Shown piece by piece: positions 8,390-18,360 of a stretch of DNA of 45,967 nucleotides. This DNA is from an uncultured Eubacterium sp. (lineage in GTDB: Bacteria; Bacillota; Clostridia; Oscillospirales; Acutalibacteraceae). A model generated the notes under the pieces. It saw nothing but the letters and a program-made list of their open reading frames with translations, searched no databases and was not told the origin of the DNA. The stretch lies in contig CAJOJV010000007.1 in assembly GCA_905234995.1 (NCBI GenBank), positions 1-45,967 on the forward strand, written 5' to 3'. The translations under genes were made by a program, and so were the position numbers. Numbering within the stretch: position 1 is the stretch's first letter; each line of letters starts with the position of its first letter.

Positions 8390-10074
8390 TGGCAATTGAT
8401 AACACCCCTGAAATTAAAGAGGAAATCGCTTCTAATTTCATTCACGATTTTATTGATAAGGATTTGGAGGAAGGCGTTTATTCAAGAGTGCAGACCCGCT
8501 TCCCTCCCGAGCCTAACGGCTATCTGCATATCGGCCATGCAAAGGCTATCTGCATTAATTTCGGCGCAAAGGAAAAATACCACGGCATCTGCAATCTGCG
8601 CCTGGACGACACCAACCCCACCAAAGAGGACACGGAATACGTTGAAGCCATTGAAGAGGATATCAAATGGCTTGGCTTTGATTGGGACAACGTTTATTTT
8701 GCATCTGATTATTTTGATTACATTTACGAATGTGCAATCAAGCTTATCAAAAAGGGCAAGGCATTCGTTTGCGATTTAACGCCCGAGCAGCAGAGAGAAT
8801 ACCGCGGCACTCTGACCGAGCCCGGCAAGGAAAGCCCTTACCGCAACCGCTCAATTGAGGAAAACCTTGATTTATTTGAAAGAATGACCAAGGGCGAATT
8901 TGAGGCAGGCAGCAAGGTGCTGCGCGCAAAGATTGATATGAGCTCCTCAAACCTCAATATGCGCGACCCGATTATTTACCGCATTATGTATGCTCACCAC
9001 CACAGAACGGGCGACAAATGGTGCGTTTACCCGATGTACGATTTTGCACACCCGCTTTCCGACGCGTGCGAAAACGTCACTCACTCCCTTTGCTCGCTTG
9101 AATTTGAAAACCACCGCCCGCTTTACGACTGGGTGGTTAATGAATGTGTTGAGGGCGAAAAGCCGCGCCAGATTGAATTTGCAAGGCTTAACCTCAATTA
9201 CACCCTGACCAGCAAGCGCAAGTGCCTGAAGCTCGTTCAGGACGGCATCGTTGACGGCTGGAACGACCCGAGAATGGCAACCATCAGCGGTATGCGCCGC
9301 AGGGTTTACCCCGCCGAGGCAATCCGCGATTTCTGCGAAAGAATCGGCGTTTCAAAGGCATACAGCGTTGTTGATTTCGCACTGCTTGAAAGCTGTGTGA
9401 GAGATAATCTTAACCGCAATTCACGCCGCGCAATGGCTGTGCTGGACCCGATTAAGCTTATTATTGACAATTACCCCGAGGATAAAACCGAGGAGCTTGA
9501 GGTTGAATACCATCCCGACCATCCCGAATACGGCACGCGCAAAATCACCTTCGGCAAGGAGCTGCTTATTGAGCGCGACGACTTTATGATTGAACCCATT
9601 AAGAAATACCGCAGGCTTTACATCGGCAACGAGGTTAGGCTTTACAAGGCATATTTCGTTACCTGCACGGGCTATGACACGGATGATGACGGCAACGTTA
9701 CCGCAGTTCACTGCACTTACGACCCCGAAACCTTCGGCGGCGACAGCCCCGACGGCAGAAAGGTTAAGGGCACAATCCACTGGGTTAACGCCAAGGACAA
9801 CGCACCCGCTGAGGTTAGGCTTTACGAAAGACTTTTCGACGTGCCGAACCCGAGCGACGAGGACGGCGTTTCCTCCTTTGAGGACAACCTTAACCCCAAT
9901 TCACTGAAAACCATTACCGCATACTGCGAAAAGAGCCTTGGCGACGCAAAGCCCGGCGACAAATTCCAGTTTATGCGCGACGGCTATTTCTGCGTTGATA
10001 TCACATCAACGGATGATAAGCTGATTTTCAACCGCACCGTGCAGCTGAGGGACAGCTTTAATAAAAAGCAATAA
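8389..10074 (+). CDS. glnS: Glutaminyl-tRNA synthetase
   Basis: This class I synthetase charges tRNA-Gln directly with glutamine. Motifs are [16 protein letters not shown] (residues 38-53) and a KMSKS-like TSKRK (near residue 275), followed by the beta-barrel anticodon-binding part. The 561-residue length is normal for bacterial GlnRS. AAGGAG at 8375-8380 precedes the ATG, which shares its A with the gltX stop. Many Bacillota lack GlnRS and use Glu-tRNA-Gln amidotransferase, so its presence next to GluRS is notable. The pair would give balanced supply of both synthetases. Confidence 0.96.
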   Translation: MAIDNTPEIKEEIASNFIHDFIDKDLEEGVYSRVQTRFPPEPNGYLHIGHAKAICINFGAKEKYHGICNLRLDDTNPTKEDTEYVEAIEEDIKWLGFDWDNVYFASDYFDYIYECAIKLIKKGKAFVCDLTPEQQREYRGTLTEPGKESPYRNRSIEENLDLFERMTKGEFEAGSKVLRAKIDMSSSNLNMRDPIIYRIMYAHHHRTGDKWCVYPMYDFAHPLSDACENVTHSLCSLEFENHRPLYDWVVNECVEGEKPRQIEFARLNLNYTLTSKRKCLKLVQDGIVDGWNDPRMATISGMRRRVYPAEAIRDFCERIGVSKAYSVVDFALLESCVRDNLNRNSRRAMAVLDPIKLIIDNYPEDKTEELEVEYHPDHPEYGTRKITFGKELLIERDDFMIEPIKKYRRLYIGNEVRLYKAYFVTCTGYDTDDDGNVTAVHCTYDPETFGGDSPDGRKVKGTIHWVNAKDNAPAEVRLYERLFDVPNPSDEDGVSSFEDNLNPNSLKTITAYCEKSLGDAKPGDKFQFMRDGYFCVDITSTDDKLIFNRTVQLRDSFNKKQ

Positions 10075-10108
10075 CACAAATTCCTATGATTATCATAGAG
10101 GCGTAAAA

Positions 10109-11926
10109 ATGCAAAACATTAAAAACATAGCAATTATTGCCCACGTTGACCACGGCAAGACCACGCTCGTTGATGAAATGCTGCGCCAGAGCGGCACATT
10201 CAGGGCGAACGAAGTGGTTGACGAAAGGGTTATGGACAGCAACGATTTGGAAAAGGAGCGCGGAATTACAATCCTTTCCAAAAACACTGCTATCCATTAT
10301 AAGGACACAAAAATCAATATCGTTGACACACCGGGGCACGCGGATTTCGGTGGCGAGGTTGAGCGCATTTTAACTATGGTTGACGGCGTTCTGCTGCTGG
10401 TTGACGCCTTTGAGGGCTGTATGCCGCAGACGCGCTTCGTGCTTAAAAAGGCACTCGGACTGCACAAGACCCCGCTTGTTGTTATCAACAAGATTGACCG
10501 TGACGGTGCACGCCCCGACGAGGTTATTGACGAGGTGCTTGACCTTTTCATTGAGCTTGGCGCGGATGACGACCAGATTGATTTCCCCGTTGTTTTTGCA
10601 TCTGCAAAGAACGGCTATTCCTCGCTTGACAGCAGTGTTAGAAGCGGCGATATGCGCCCGCTGCTAGATGCAATTCTGGAATACATCCCCTCCCCCGACG
10701 GTGACGAAAATGCACCCGTGCAGACGCTTTTCTGCTCGCTCGAATATGATGATTACATCGGCAGAATCGGCATTGGCAGAGTTGAGAGAGGCACGATAAA
10801 AACCAACACGCCTTACGTGCTGTGCAAGCAGGACGGCAGGGAGGAAAACATCCGCATCACGAAGCTGTTTCAGTTTGAGGGCTTAAAGCGCGTTCCCTGC
10901 GAAAGCGCATCTGCCGGCGATATTATCTGCGTTGCGGGTATTCCCGACCTTAATATCGGCGAAACGCTTTGCGACGTTGATTGCATTGAGCCGCTGCCCT
11001 TCGTTAAAATCGACGAGCCGACCATCAGTATGAACTTTATGGTTAACGATTCGCCGTTCGCAGGGCAGGAGGGCAAATACGTTACGAGCCGCAATATCCG
11101 CGAGCGCCTGTTTAAAGAGGTTGAAACCAACGTATCTATGCGCGTTGAGGAAACCGATTCTATGGACACCTTTAAGGTTTCCGGCAGGGGTGAGCTGCAC
11201 CTTTCAATTCTGATTGAAACGATGAGGCGCGAGAATTATGAATTCGCCGTATCCCGCCCTCAGGTTATTCTGAAAAAGGACGAGGCAACGGGGCAAACCC
11301 TTGAGCCTATGGAGCTTGCCATTATTGAGGTGCCCGAGGAATACGTTGGCGTGGTTATGGAAAAGCTGTGCTCACGCAAGGGAGAAATCGGAAATATGGA
11401 CACCCGCTCAACGGGTATGACCCACCTTGAAATCAAAATCCCATCCCGCGGGCTTATCGGCTACCGCAGCGAATTCCTGACGGACACAAACGGCAACGGC
11501 ATTATGAACCAGCTTTTTGCGGGCTATGAGCCTTACAAGGGCGATATTGCAACCCGCACGCGCGGTTCAATTGTTGTGCACGAAACGGGCACGACCACAG
11601 GCTACGGGCTTTGGAACACCCAGGACAGGGGCAGGCTTTTCGTTGGCCCCGGCGTTGACGTTTACGAGGGTATGATAGTCGGCGAATGTGCAAAGGATGA
11701 GGATATCGTATGCAACGTTTGCAAGAAAAAGCACGTTACCAACACGCGCGCAAGCGGCTCTGACGAAGCGTTAAAGCTCGTGCCGCCGACCACCCTTTCG
11801 CTTGAGCAGAGTATGGAATTCCTTGCTGACGATGAGCTTCTGGAGGTTACTCCGAAATCAATCAGATTAAGAAAAACCATTCTTGATAAGAGCCTCCGCC
11901 TTAAGGCAGAGAGCAGGAAGAAATAA
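10109..11926 (+). CDS. typA: Ribosome-associated GTPase TypA/BipA
   Basis: This 605-residue translational GTPase is related to EF-G. It acts in ribosome assembly and stress adaptation. G motifs are complete: AHVDHGKTT (residues 11-19), RGITI switch [15 protein letters not shown] switch II and NKID. EF-G-like domains III and V and the BipA-specific C-terminal domain follow. It starts 34 bases after glnS and is probably in the same transcript. It ends at a short palindrome (11939-11957) before hemW. Confidence 0.96.
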   Translation: MQNIKNIAIIAHVDHGKTTLVDEMLRQSGTFRANEVVDERVMDSNDLEKERGITILSKNTAIHYKDTKINIVDTPGHADFGGEVERILTMVDGVLLLVDAFEGCMPQTRFVLKKALGLHKTPLVVINKIDRDGARPDEVIDEVLDLFIELGADDDQIDFPVVFASAKNGYSSLDSSVRSGDMRPLLDAILEYIPSPDGDENAPVQTLFCSLEYDDYIGRIGIGRVERGTIKTNTPYVLCKQDGREENIRITKLFQFEGLKRVPCESASAGDIICVAGIPDLNIGETLCDVDCIEPLPFVKIDEPTISMNFMVNDSPFAGQEGKYVTSRNIRERLFKEVETNVSMRVEETDSMDTFKVSGRGELHLSILIETMRRENYEFAVSRPQVILKKDEATGQTLEPMELAIIEVPEEYVGVVMEKLCSRKGEIGNMDTRSTGMTHLEIKIPSRGLIGYRSEFLTDTNGNGIMNQLFAGYEPYKGDIATRTRGSIVVHETGTTTGYGLWNTQDRGRLFVGPGVDVYEGMIVGECAKDEDIVCNVCKKKHVTNTRASGSDEALKLVPPTTLSLEQSMEFLADDELLEVTPKSIRLRKTILDKSLRLKAESRKK

Positions 11927-11938
11927 TTATTTATGTAG

Positions 11939-11957
11939 GGGCGGATAATATCCGCCC
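11939..11957. repeat. Short GC-rich intergenic palindrome, possible terminator
   Basis: GGGCGGATA and TATCCGCCC form near-perfect arms with a one-base centre, followed by GCTTTT. The TGTAGGGGCGG...CCGCCC form recalls palindromes scattered through gut Clostridia genomes. It lies between typA and hemW and may be a weak terminator. Confidence 0.5.
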
Positions 11958-11969
11958 GCTTTTGGATTT

Positions 11970-13001
11970 ATGAACTCCGGATTATACTTTCACATTCCCT
12001 ATTGCAAAAACAAATGCCCATACTGTGCGTTTTACAGTAAAAAATACTGCCGTGAGGAAGCTGAAAGCTACGTTGAAAAGCTGATTGCCGAAATGCAGAA
12101 ATACGGCGGCAGCTTTGATACCGTTTATTTCGGCGGAGGCACGCCGAGCACGGTTGACGCTGAGCTTATTGAAAAGCTGCTGAACGCCGCGAGAGCGCAT
12201 TTTGAGATTGCAGACGGTGCAGAAATCACAATTGAATGTAATCCCTCCTCCGAGGGCTTAGAGGATAAAATCGCGTGTTATGCCGAAACGGGAATCAACC
12301 GCATTTCACTTGGTATGCAGAGCGCGGTTAAGGCTGAGCGCCTCGCCCTCGGCAGGACGGCGGATAAGGAGCAGATTCTGAAAATCATCGCCGCCGCGCG
12401 CAGAAACGGCATTGATAACGTCAGCCTTGATTTAATGCTCGGCACGCCGAAGCAAACGGCAGAAAGCCTTGATGAAACGCTTGATTTCATTGCCGAAACG
12501 GGCGTTCCCCACGTTTCCGCATACATCCTGAGCATTGAGGAGGGTACGCCGTTTGCGCGTATGCAGGATAAGCTCCCTCTGCCGAATGAAGAACAGACCG
12601 CGGAGCTCTATCTTAAAACCGTCATCCGCCTTGAAGCAATCGGGCTTAAGCAATACGAAGTGAGCAATTTTGCAAAGGAGGGCTTTGAGAGCAGGCACAA
12701 CAACAAATACTGGCTGCTTGCCCCCTACCTCGGCATTGGCGCAACGGCACATTCCTATTGGAACGGCAGGCGCTTTTATTACGACGAGGCACTGAATAAG
12801 CTTGACGACGGTGAGGGCGGCACCAAGGAAGAGCAAATAATGCTTGGCCTGCGCCTGAAAAAGGGCATAAAAAAATCCCTGATTGAAAGGGATTTGGCGC
12901 CGTATATTTCGGCTGGGCTTATGGAGGAAAGCGGGGATAATATTCGCTTCACCCCGCGCGGCTTCCTCGTTTCAAACACGATTTTAGCAGAATTAATATA
13001 A
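11970..13001 (+). CDS. hemW: HemW-like radical SAM protein
   Basis: The product has 343 residues with the HemN/HemW arrangement. The cluster-binding motif is HIPYCKNKCPYC (Cys 12, 16 and 19), followed by YFGGGTPS and the SAM-binding IECNPSS segment. HemW proteins are heme chaperones rather than true coproporphyrinogen dehydrogenases, and they lack the N-terminal extra cysteine arrangement of HemN. In many Clostridia hemW lies near hrcA-grpE-dnaK; here it follows typA instead. No clear Shine-Dalgarno precedes the ATG; the upstream palindrome occupies that space. Confidence 0.88.
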   Translation: MNSGLYFHIPYCKNKCPYCAFYSKKYCREEAESYVEKLIAEMQKYGGSFDTVYFGGGTPSTVDAELIEKLLNAARAHFEIADGAEITIECNPSSEGLEDKIACYAETGINRISLGMQSAVKAERLALGRTADKEQILKIIAAARRNGIDNVSLDLMLGTPKQTAESLDETLDFIAETGVPHVSAYILSIEEGTPFARMQDKLPLPNEEQTAELYLKTVIRLEAIGLKQYEVSNFAKEGFESRHNNKYWLLAPYLGIGATAHSYWNGRRFYYDEALNKLDDGEGGTKEEQIMLGLRLKKGIKKSLIERDLAPYISAGLMEESGDNIRFTPRGFLVSNTILAELI

Positions 13002-13002
13002 C

Positions 13003-13063
13003 CGGCCGGGGGACAGTCCCCCGGCCGATACGAAAGCAACTGCGCGTTGCTTGAATTATCGGC
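13003..13063. promoter_or_regulatory. Overlapping inverted repeats that form mutually exclusive hairpins
   Basis: A perfect 12-bp inverted repeat (CGGCCGGGGGAC / GTCCCCCGGCCG, 13003-13027) directly follows hemW. A second nested hairpin uses GCCGATA (13024-13030) with TATCGGC (13057-13063) and an inner AAGCAAC / GTTGCTT (13034-13040 and 13046-13052). The two share bases 13024-13027, so both cannot form at once. It may be an intergenic repeat or a leader ahead of the XRE gene. Confidence 0.5.
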
Positions 13064-13099
13064 AACTTGGTATTAGAATTAATATCGGGAGGTGCAGAA

Positions 13100-13864
13100 A
13101 TGGACACGAAAGATATTATTTACGAGCTCAGAACGAAAAACGGATTATCGCAGGATGAGCTGGCGCAAAAGGTTTTCGTAACCCGCCAGGCTGTTTCCCG
13201 CTGGGAAAACGGCGAAACCGTGCCGAACACGGAAACGCTGAAGCTGCTTTCGGAGCTTTTTAATGTTTCCATTAACACGCTGCTCGGCGCGCCGAAAAAG
13301 CTTATCTGCCAATGCTGCGGAATGCCGCTTGAGGATGAAATCATCGGCAGAAATGCAGACGGCACGATGAATGAGGATTACTGCAAATGGTGCTATGCGG
13401 ACGGCACTTATACCTACAGCGATATGGATGATTTGATTAAAGTCTGCATTCCGCATATGACTGCGCAGGGCTTCACAGAGAAGCAGGCGCGCGAATATAT
13501 GCAGCATATGCTGCCTCAGCTTGATTACTGGAAAAGATATGAGGAACTGAGCGACGGCGGCGAATTTGAATTATTCAAAAAGCAACTGATTGACGAAATC
13601 AACGAGCTTAAAATCGAGGGTATGCCAAAGGTTGAAAGCCTCAACGCACTCGTTGGCAAATTCGTCAATCTCGAATACCGCCTGCCGAGCGGGATGAGCG
13701 TTAAATTCCTTGACGATAACACAACCTATCTCGGCAATCAGCTGCCCTGCGAATTCGATGATGAATGCTGCTTCGGCATTCTTGCGAATATGGATTTCAT
13801 CCTGATTTGCACATACGAAGCCGAGGGCGCCAACCCCGAGCTCGTGCTCTACAAAAAAAGATAA
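13100..13864 (+). CDS. XRE-family regulator fused to a zinc-ribbon domain
   Basis: This 254-residue protein has three parts. Residues 5-62 form an XRE helix-turn-helix (LSQDELAQKVFVTRQAVSRWENGE). Residues 66-105 hold a putative zinc ribbon (Cys 70, 72, 73, 95 and 98, with GMPL and DGTMNEDYCKWC). The helical extension typical of the PF12674 zinc-ribbon family follows (IPHMTAQGFTEKQAREYMQHMLPQLDYW). The last 90 residues are unassigned. The start at 13100 is set by GGGAGGTG; the frame is open to 13067 without such a site. It probably senses a metal or stress signal and regulates itself or distant genes. It has no cotranscribed partner. Confidence 0.85.
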   Translation: MDTKDIIYELRTKNGLSQDELAQKVFVTRQAVSRWENGETVPNTETLKLLSELFNVSINTLLGAPKKLICQCCGMPLEDEIIGRNADGTMNEDYCKWCYADGTYTYSDMDDLIKVCIPHMTAQGFTEKQAREYMQHMLPQLDYWKRYEELSDGGEFELFKKQLIDEINELKIEGMPKVESLNALVGKFVNLEYRLPSGMSVKFLDDNTTYLGNQLPCEFDDECCFGILANMDFILICTYEAEGANPELVLYKKR

Positions 13865-13895
13865 AAAAAGAACCCTGAATATCAGGGTTCTTTTT
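13865..13895. terminator. Bidirectional rho-independent terminator
   Basis: AAAAAGAACCCTGA and TCAGGGTTCTTTTT arms with a 3-base loop lie between the convergent XRE and malic-enzyme genes and serve both. Confidence 0.92.
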
Positions 13896-13907
13896 ATTAT
13901 AGGAATG

Positions 13908-15080
13908 TTAGATTCTTGCAACGCCGTCTTTGCGGGCAGCTTCTGCAACTGCAGCTGCAACGGTGTCCTTAATTCTCGGGTCAAATGCATGAGGAAGAAT
14001 GTAATCTGCATTAAGCTCCTTCTCATCAACAAGAGAAGCGATTGCATATGCAGCTGCAATCTTCATGCCCTCTGTGATATCGCTTGCGCGAACATCAAGC
14101 GTGCCGCGGAAAATGCCCGGGAATGCAAGCACGTTATTAATCTGATTCGGGAAATCGGAACGGCCCGTGCCAACGATTGCTGCGCCTGCTTCCTTAGCAA
14201 GGTCAGGCATAATTTCAGGAGTTGGATTAGCCATAGGAAGAACAATTGGATTTGGATTCATTGACCTAACCATATCCTGAGTTACGATACCGGGAGCGGA
14301 AACGCCGATGAAGATATCGGTGCCAACCATAGCTTCCTTAAGTCCGCCCTTGGTCATACCGCGGTTTGTAACCTTAGCAAGCTCTTCCTTAAACGGATTC
14401 ATATTATCTCTGCCCTCATAGATTGCGCCGGTTCTGTCGCAAAGGATAACGTCCTTAAGACCGAGGCTCATAAGCAGCTTTGCAATAGCAACGCCTGCTG
14501 CGCCTGAGCCGTTGATAACAGCCTTGCACTCGCCGAGGGTTTTGCCGGTGAGCTTCATTGCATTGATGAGAGCGGCGGAAACAACAACTGCGGTGCCGTG
14601 CTGGTCATCGTGGAAAATCGGAATATCGCAGCGCTCCTTGAGCTTCTTTTCAATCTCAAAGCAGCGCGGAGCAGCAATATCCTCAAGGTTAATGCCGCCG
14701 AAGGAGCCGCTGATATTGTAAACGGTTTCAACGATTTCATCAACGTCCTTCGTGCGAACGCAGAGCGGGAAAGCGTCAACATCGCCGAATTCCTTGAAGA
14801 GCACGCATTTGCCCTCCATAACGGGCATACCTGCCTCAGGACCGATATCGCCGAGGCCGAGAACAGCGGTGCCGTCAGTGATAACGGCAACCATATTCCA
14901 GCGGCGGGTGAGCTCCCAGCTCTTCTTATAATCCTCCTGAATTGCAAGGCAGGGCTCTGCAACGCCGGGGGTATATGCAAGTGAAAGGGCATCCTTGTTA
15001 TCAACCTTAGCTCTTGCAATAACCTCAACCTTGCCCTTCCATTCGCCGTGAAGTCTTAAAGATTCTTTTCTGTAATCCAT
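13908..15080 (-). CDS. NAD(P)-dependent malic enzyme, short form
   Basis: This enzyme decarboxylates malate oxidatively to pyruvate and CO2, reducing NAD or NADP. At 390 residues it has the length of the single-module bacterial malic enzymes without a phosphotransacetylase tail. Visible motifs are LAYTPGVAEPC, GDIGPEAGMPVMEGK, FHDDQHGTAVV (metal and substrate site) and the Rossmann GSGAAGVAIAK. Cofactor preference cannot be told. It is the last gene of a minus-strand set with the Ldh2-family dehydrogenase and glpK. AGAGGT precedes the ATG. It ends at the bidirectional terminator. Confidence 0.94.
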   Translation of the reverse strand: MDYRKESLRLHGEWKGKVEVIARAKVDNKDALSLAYTPGVAEPCLAIQEDYKKSWELTRRWNMVAVITDGTAVLGLGDIGPEAGMPVMEGKCVLFKEFGDVDAFPLCVRTKDVDEIVETVYNISGSFGGINLEDIAAPRCFEIEKKLKERCDIPIFHDDQHGTAVVVSAALINAMKLTGKTLGECKAVINGSGAAGVAIAKLLMSLGLKDVILCDRTGAIYEGRDNMNPFKEELAKVTNRGMTKGGLKEAMVGTDIFIGVSAPGIVTQDMVRSMNPNPIVLPMANPTPEIMPDLAKEAGAAIVGTGRSDFPNQINNVLAFPGIFRGTLDVRASDITEGMKIAAAYAIASLVDEKELNADYILPHAFDPRIKDTVAAAVAEAARKDGVARI

Positions 15081-15132
15081 AAATAGTACCTCTGAATTTT
15101 ATATTTTTGCGGGCGGACGAGTTGTTTAATCA

Positions 15133-15179
15133 CACCTCATCCGTCTGCTTCGCAGCCACCTTCCCCTCAAGGGGAAGGC
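15133..15179. repeat. Intergenic palindromic repeat element
   Basis: The sequence starts CACCTCATCCGTCTGC and carries two small hairpins (CTGC-TTC-GCAG and CCTTCCCCT-CA-AGGGGAAGG). I recognise this layout as a short intergenic element common in Ruminococcaceae genomes. Only one copy is in the window. It sits between the malic-enzyme and Ldh2-family genes and could affect readthrough or mRNA stability. Confidence 0.65.
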
Positions 15180-15197
15180 AAAGCGGTTTATTGATTT

Positions 15198-16358
15198 TTA
15201 TCTTTCAATATGAGATTTGATTTTCTTCGTTTCCGGATAAGGAGTATAGTTTTCCTCCCACGGGAAGGTGTAATCAAGACCGAGCTCATCTCTTACGGCA
15301 TTGATTTCGCCCTGAACGGACTCATTAATCGGAACGCCGTGAGGCTCGCGCTCTTTCCAGATTTCATATTCCTTTTCGCCTGCGATATAAATCCTGTCCT
15401 CACCCGGAGCCTTTCTTGAAGCGCGGATTGTGCGGATGATATCGCCCGTCTTCTTGCGGCAGATTTCCTCGCCGAGGAAATGATTTGTGTCAATAGCAAT
15501 GAAGAAATGGCCGAGATGATAAGGTCTGATATTGCCCTCTTCATCCTTACCGTCAAGCGCCTTGCCGTATTCACCGTCCTGAAGAACGGAGGAAAGGAAT
15601 TCAACGAACATTGCAAAGCCGTAGCCCTTATAGCCGCCGAGAGCCTCGCCGATACCGCCGAGGGTTGTGAGAGCAGCCGTGCCGCCGCGGATTTTCTTAA
15701 GCGCCTCGCCTGCGTCGCCCTCAACGGGAGTACCGTCGATATTAATAATCGTGCCGGGGTGAACGGGCTCGTCAATTCTTGCATAATACTCAATCTTACC
15801 GTTCTGGGTGATTGAGGTTGCGCAGTCAAAGTTGAAATCAAAGGCTTCGTCTGACGGAACGCCGAGTGTGAACGGATTCGTTCCGAACATACCCTCAGTG
15901 CCGAAGGTGGGAGCAACTGACGGACGGGCGTTAGTGCCGGTCATACCGATGCAGCCCTGCTCCGTTGCCATTGAGGTGTAATAACCCGCAATACCGTAAT
16001 GGCAGGAATTGCGAACAACAACCATACCCATACCGTATTTCTTAGCCTTATCAATAGCCATCTGCATTGCTCTTGTGCCGATAACCTGTCCCATTCCGTT
16101 ATGGCCGTCAACAACTGCAGTTGTTTCCGTTTCCTTTAAGATTTCAAAATTTGTTGTGGGGCTCTGGATTCCCGCCTTAATTCTATCAAGATAAATTGGC
16201 TTGAATCTGTTGCAGCCGTGGCTTTCAATTCCTCTTTTATCTGATTCAAGAAGAACGTCCGTGCACATTTCTGCCTCATCTCTCGGAATGCCGTAACCGA
16301 CGAAAGCATCCGTTACGAAATCAGTGATTAAATTCCAAGGACATACAACTTTTCCCAT
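15198..16358 (-). CDS. Malate/L-lactate dehydrogenase family (Ldh2/AllD/ComC type) oxidoreductase
   Basis: This 386-residue NAD(P)-dependent 2-hydroxyacid dehydrogenase belongs to the family unrelated to classical LDH/MDH. Family marks are ESDKRGIESHGCNRF near residue 42, NSCHYGIAGYY, TGTNARPSVAPTFG and GGYKGYGFAMFVEFLSS. Members act on malate, sulfolactate or ureidoglycolate. Malate is favoured here because the next gene downstream encodes malic enzyme. The ribosome site AAAAGGAG is strong. The 50-base gap after glpK shows no terminator, so the three minus-strand genes may form one transcript. Confidence 0.9.
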   Translation of the reverse strand: MGKVVCPWNLITDFVTDAFVGYGIPRDEAEMCTDVLLESDKRGIESHGCNRFKPIYLDRIKAGIQSPTTNFEILKETETTAVVDGHNGMGQVIGTRAMQMAIDKAKKYGMGMVVVRNSCHYGIAGYYTSMATEQGCIGMTGTNARPSVAPTFGTEGMFGTNPFTLGVPSDEAFDFNFDCATSITQNGKIEYYARIDEPVHPGTIINIDGTPVEGDAGEALKKIRGGTAALTTLGGIGEALGGYKGYGFAMFVEFLSSVLQDGEYGKALDGKDEEGNIRPYHLGHFFIAIDTNHFLGEEICRKKTGDIIRTIRASRKAPGEDRIYIAGEKEYEIWKEREPHGVPINESVQGEINAVRDELGLDYTFPWEENYTPYPETKKIKSHIER

Positions 16359-16408
16359 AATTTAATACTCCTTTTATTTAAATTTATAATTAATAAAATA
16401 ATTACCGA

Positions 16409-17911
16409 TTATCTTTCCCAGTTGCGTGAGCGTTCAACTGCGCGCTTCCAGTTTGCATAAATTTTATTTCTTTCCTCCTCAGGCATTGAGGGCACGAAGA
16501 TTTTATCAACCTGGCGGTTTGCCTCAATCTCAGCAGTGCTTTCCCAGACGCCCGTTGCAAGGCCTGCAAGATATGCGGCGCCGAGCGCGGTTGCCTCTCT
16601 GTTCTTAGGACGGTTAACGTTAACGCCCGTCATATTAGCCTGAATCTGCATCATAATATCGGAAATGGACGCGCCGCCGTCAACGCGGAGATCCTTAAGC
16701 AGGATGCCGCTGTCCTTCATCATAGCCTCAAGCAAATCCGTCATCTGGAAGGTGATGCTTTCAAGCACTGCGCGGCAGATATGCTTTTTGTTAATTGCCC
16801 TTGTTAAGCCAATCATACAGCCGCGCGCATACATATCCCAATACGGCGCGCCGAGGCCGGTGAAAGCCGGAACGAAATAAAGCCCGTTTGTGTTTTCAAC
16901 CTGCATTGCAAGCTCGTCGCACTCGGGAGCGTCAGCTATAAGCTCCAAATCATCGCGCAGCCACTTGATTACGGAGCCTGCGTTGAATGCGGAGCCCTCA
17001 AGGTCATAAGTAACCTTACCGTCAAGACCCCAGGCGATGCCCGTTAAAAGATTTGAGCGGGAATTAATTCTCTTTTCGCCGGTGTTCATAAGCAGGAAGC
17101 AGCCGGTGCCGTATGTATTCTTAGCCTGACCCTCTTCAAAGCAGCCCTGACCGAAGAGCGCGCCGGGCTGATCGCCGATTGAGCTTGCAATCGGTATGCC
17201 CGCAATATCCTCAATACCCGGGAACTTTGCACAATAGCCGTAAACGCAGCTTGAGGGCTTAACCTCAGGCAGCATACACATCGGAATATCAAACTTTTCG
17301 CAGAGATACGGATCCCACTGAAGCTTATCTATATCAAAAAGCATAGTGCGGCAAGCGTTACTGTAATCAGTTACGTGCACCTTGCCGCCGGTTAAATTCC
17401 AGATAAGCCAGGTATCAACCGTGCCGAAAAGAAGTTCTCCCTTCTCTGCCTTTTCGCGCGCGCCCTCAACGTTATCAAGAATCCACTTGATTTTTGTTGC
17501 GGAGAAATACGCGTCAATAAGAAGCCCGGTCGTTTCCTTAATGTATTCGCCGAGGCCCTCTGCCTTTAACTGCTCGCAATACTCAGCGGTTCTGCGGCAC
17601 TGCCAGACGATTGCATTATAAACAGGCTTGCCGGTGTTTTTATCCCAAACGATTGTGGTTTCACGCTGATTGGTTACGCCGATTGCCTTAATATCCTTGG
17701 CATTAACGGCGCCCTCTCTGATAACCTCAATGATGGATTCCATTTCGGTGAAAAGGATTTCATTCGGGTCATGCTCAACCCAGCCGTTTTTCGGATAATG
17801 CTGAGGGAATTCCTTTTGCGCCTTTGAAACGATTTCGCCTTTTTTGTTGAATATAATAACGCGGGAGCTGGTTGTTCCCTGATCCAGCGCCATAACATAT
17901 TTTTCAGCCAT
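16409..17911 (-). CDS. glpK: Glycerol kinase
   Basis: It phosphorylates glycerol to glycerol-3-phosphate with ATP in the cytosol. The 500-residue length and FGGY-family motifs are standard: LDQGTTSSR at residues 9-17, GVTNQRETT, and near the C-terminus [18 protein letters not shown]. No glpF or glpD is adjacent, so uptake and oxidation must be encoded elsewhere. Instead the cluster continues with malate-linked enzymes. The start has a GAGAGGGG ribosome site. The acpP terminator lies about 50 bases upstream, so glpK must have its own promoter. Confidence 0.96.
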   Translation of the reverse strand: MAEKYVMALDQGTTSSRVIIFNKKGEIVSKAQKEFPQHYPKNGWVEHDPNEILFTEMESIIEVIREGAVNAKDIKAIGVTNQRETTIVWDKNTGKPVYNAIVWQCRRTAEYCEQLKAEGLGEYIKETTGLLIDAYFSATKIKWILDNVEGAREKAEKGELLFGTVDTWLIWNLTGGKVHVTDYSNACRTMLFDIDKLQWDPYLCEKFDIPMCMLPEVKPSSCVYGYCAKFPGIEDIAGIPIASSIGDQPGALFGQGCFEEGQAKNTYGTGCFLLMNTGEKRINSRSNLLTGIAWGLDGKVTYDLEGSAFNAGSVIKWLRDDLELIADAPECDELAMQVENTNGLYFVPAFTGLGAPYWDMYARGCMIGLTRAINKKHICRAVLESITFQMTDLLEAMMKDSGILLKDLRVDGGASISDIMMQIQANMTGVNVNRPKNREATALGAAYLAGLATGVWESTAEIEANRQVDKIFVPSMPEEERNKIYANWKRAVERSRNWER

Positions 17912-17962
17912 AAATCTTTTACCCCTCTCAATTAATGACTAACAATATTCAATTTTGCCTGC

Positions 17963-17989
17963 AAAAAAAGAGCAAGCATAGCTTACTCT
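17963..17989 (-). terminator. Terminator of acpP
   Basis: On the minus strand AGAGTAAGC pairs with GCTTGCTCT (one G-T pair) across a 3-base loop, followed by a run of seven T. Confidence 0.85.
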
Positions 17990-18025
17990 TCTATTTTATA
18001 CTTTTATTATACGGTTGTCAATTTT

Positions 18026-18253
18026 TTACTGATTATTTTCAATAAAGTTTACAATATCGCCGACTGTTTTCGCTTCCTCAATAATTTCATCGGGAACCTC
18101 AAGCTGAAATTCATCCTCAATACTCATAACGAGATCGATAATATCAAGGCTGTCAGCATCCAAATCCTCTTCAAAAAGGCTGTCAGCCGTGATTTTATCA
18201 GCATCAAGACCAAGCTGCTCTGCAAGAATTTCGGCAATTCGTTCAAAAACCAT
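18026..18253 (-). CDS. acpP: Acyl carrier protein
   Basis: This 75-residue acidic protein carries growing acyl chains in type II fatty-acid synthesis. The phosphopantetheine attachment motif DSL is at residues 34-36, with Ser35 as the modified residue, inside the conserved EEDLDADSLDIIDLVMSIEDEF. The TAGGAGTG ribosome site is clear. It is monocistronic here, ended by its own terminator and divergent from aroE. Because fab genes are not adjacent, it could be a second ACP of the cell, but the sequence is typical of the primary one. Confidence 0.93.
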   Translation of the reverse strand: MVFERIAEILAEQLGLDADKITADSLFEEDLDADSLDIIDLVMSIEDEFQLEVPDEIIEEAKTVGDIVNFIENNQ

Positions 18254-18290
18254 AAATATTCACTCCTAAAAAATGGTTGTTAATATTTCT

Positions 18291-18318
18291 TTGATATGTT
18301 AATATCATATTATATAAT
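18291..18318 (+). promoter_or_regulatory. Promoter for aroE-aroK
   Basis: TTGATA (18291-18296), a 16-base spacer and TATAAT (18313-18318) precede the aroE start by about 40 bases. Confidence 0.55.
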
Positions 18319-18360
18319 TTACAAAAAAATGTCAACACTTTGAAAAGGGATTGGGGCGTT

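Noticed and set aside
11970-13001. Oxygen-independent coproporphyrinogen dehydrogenase (HemN) function
   Set aside because: The N-terminal layout and length fit HemW, a heme chaperone, and no heme-synthesis genes are adjacent.
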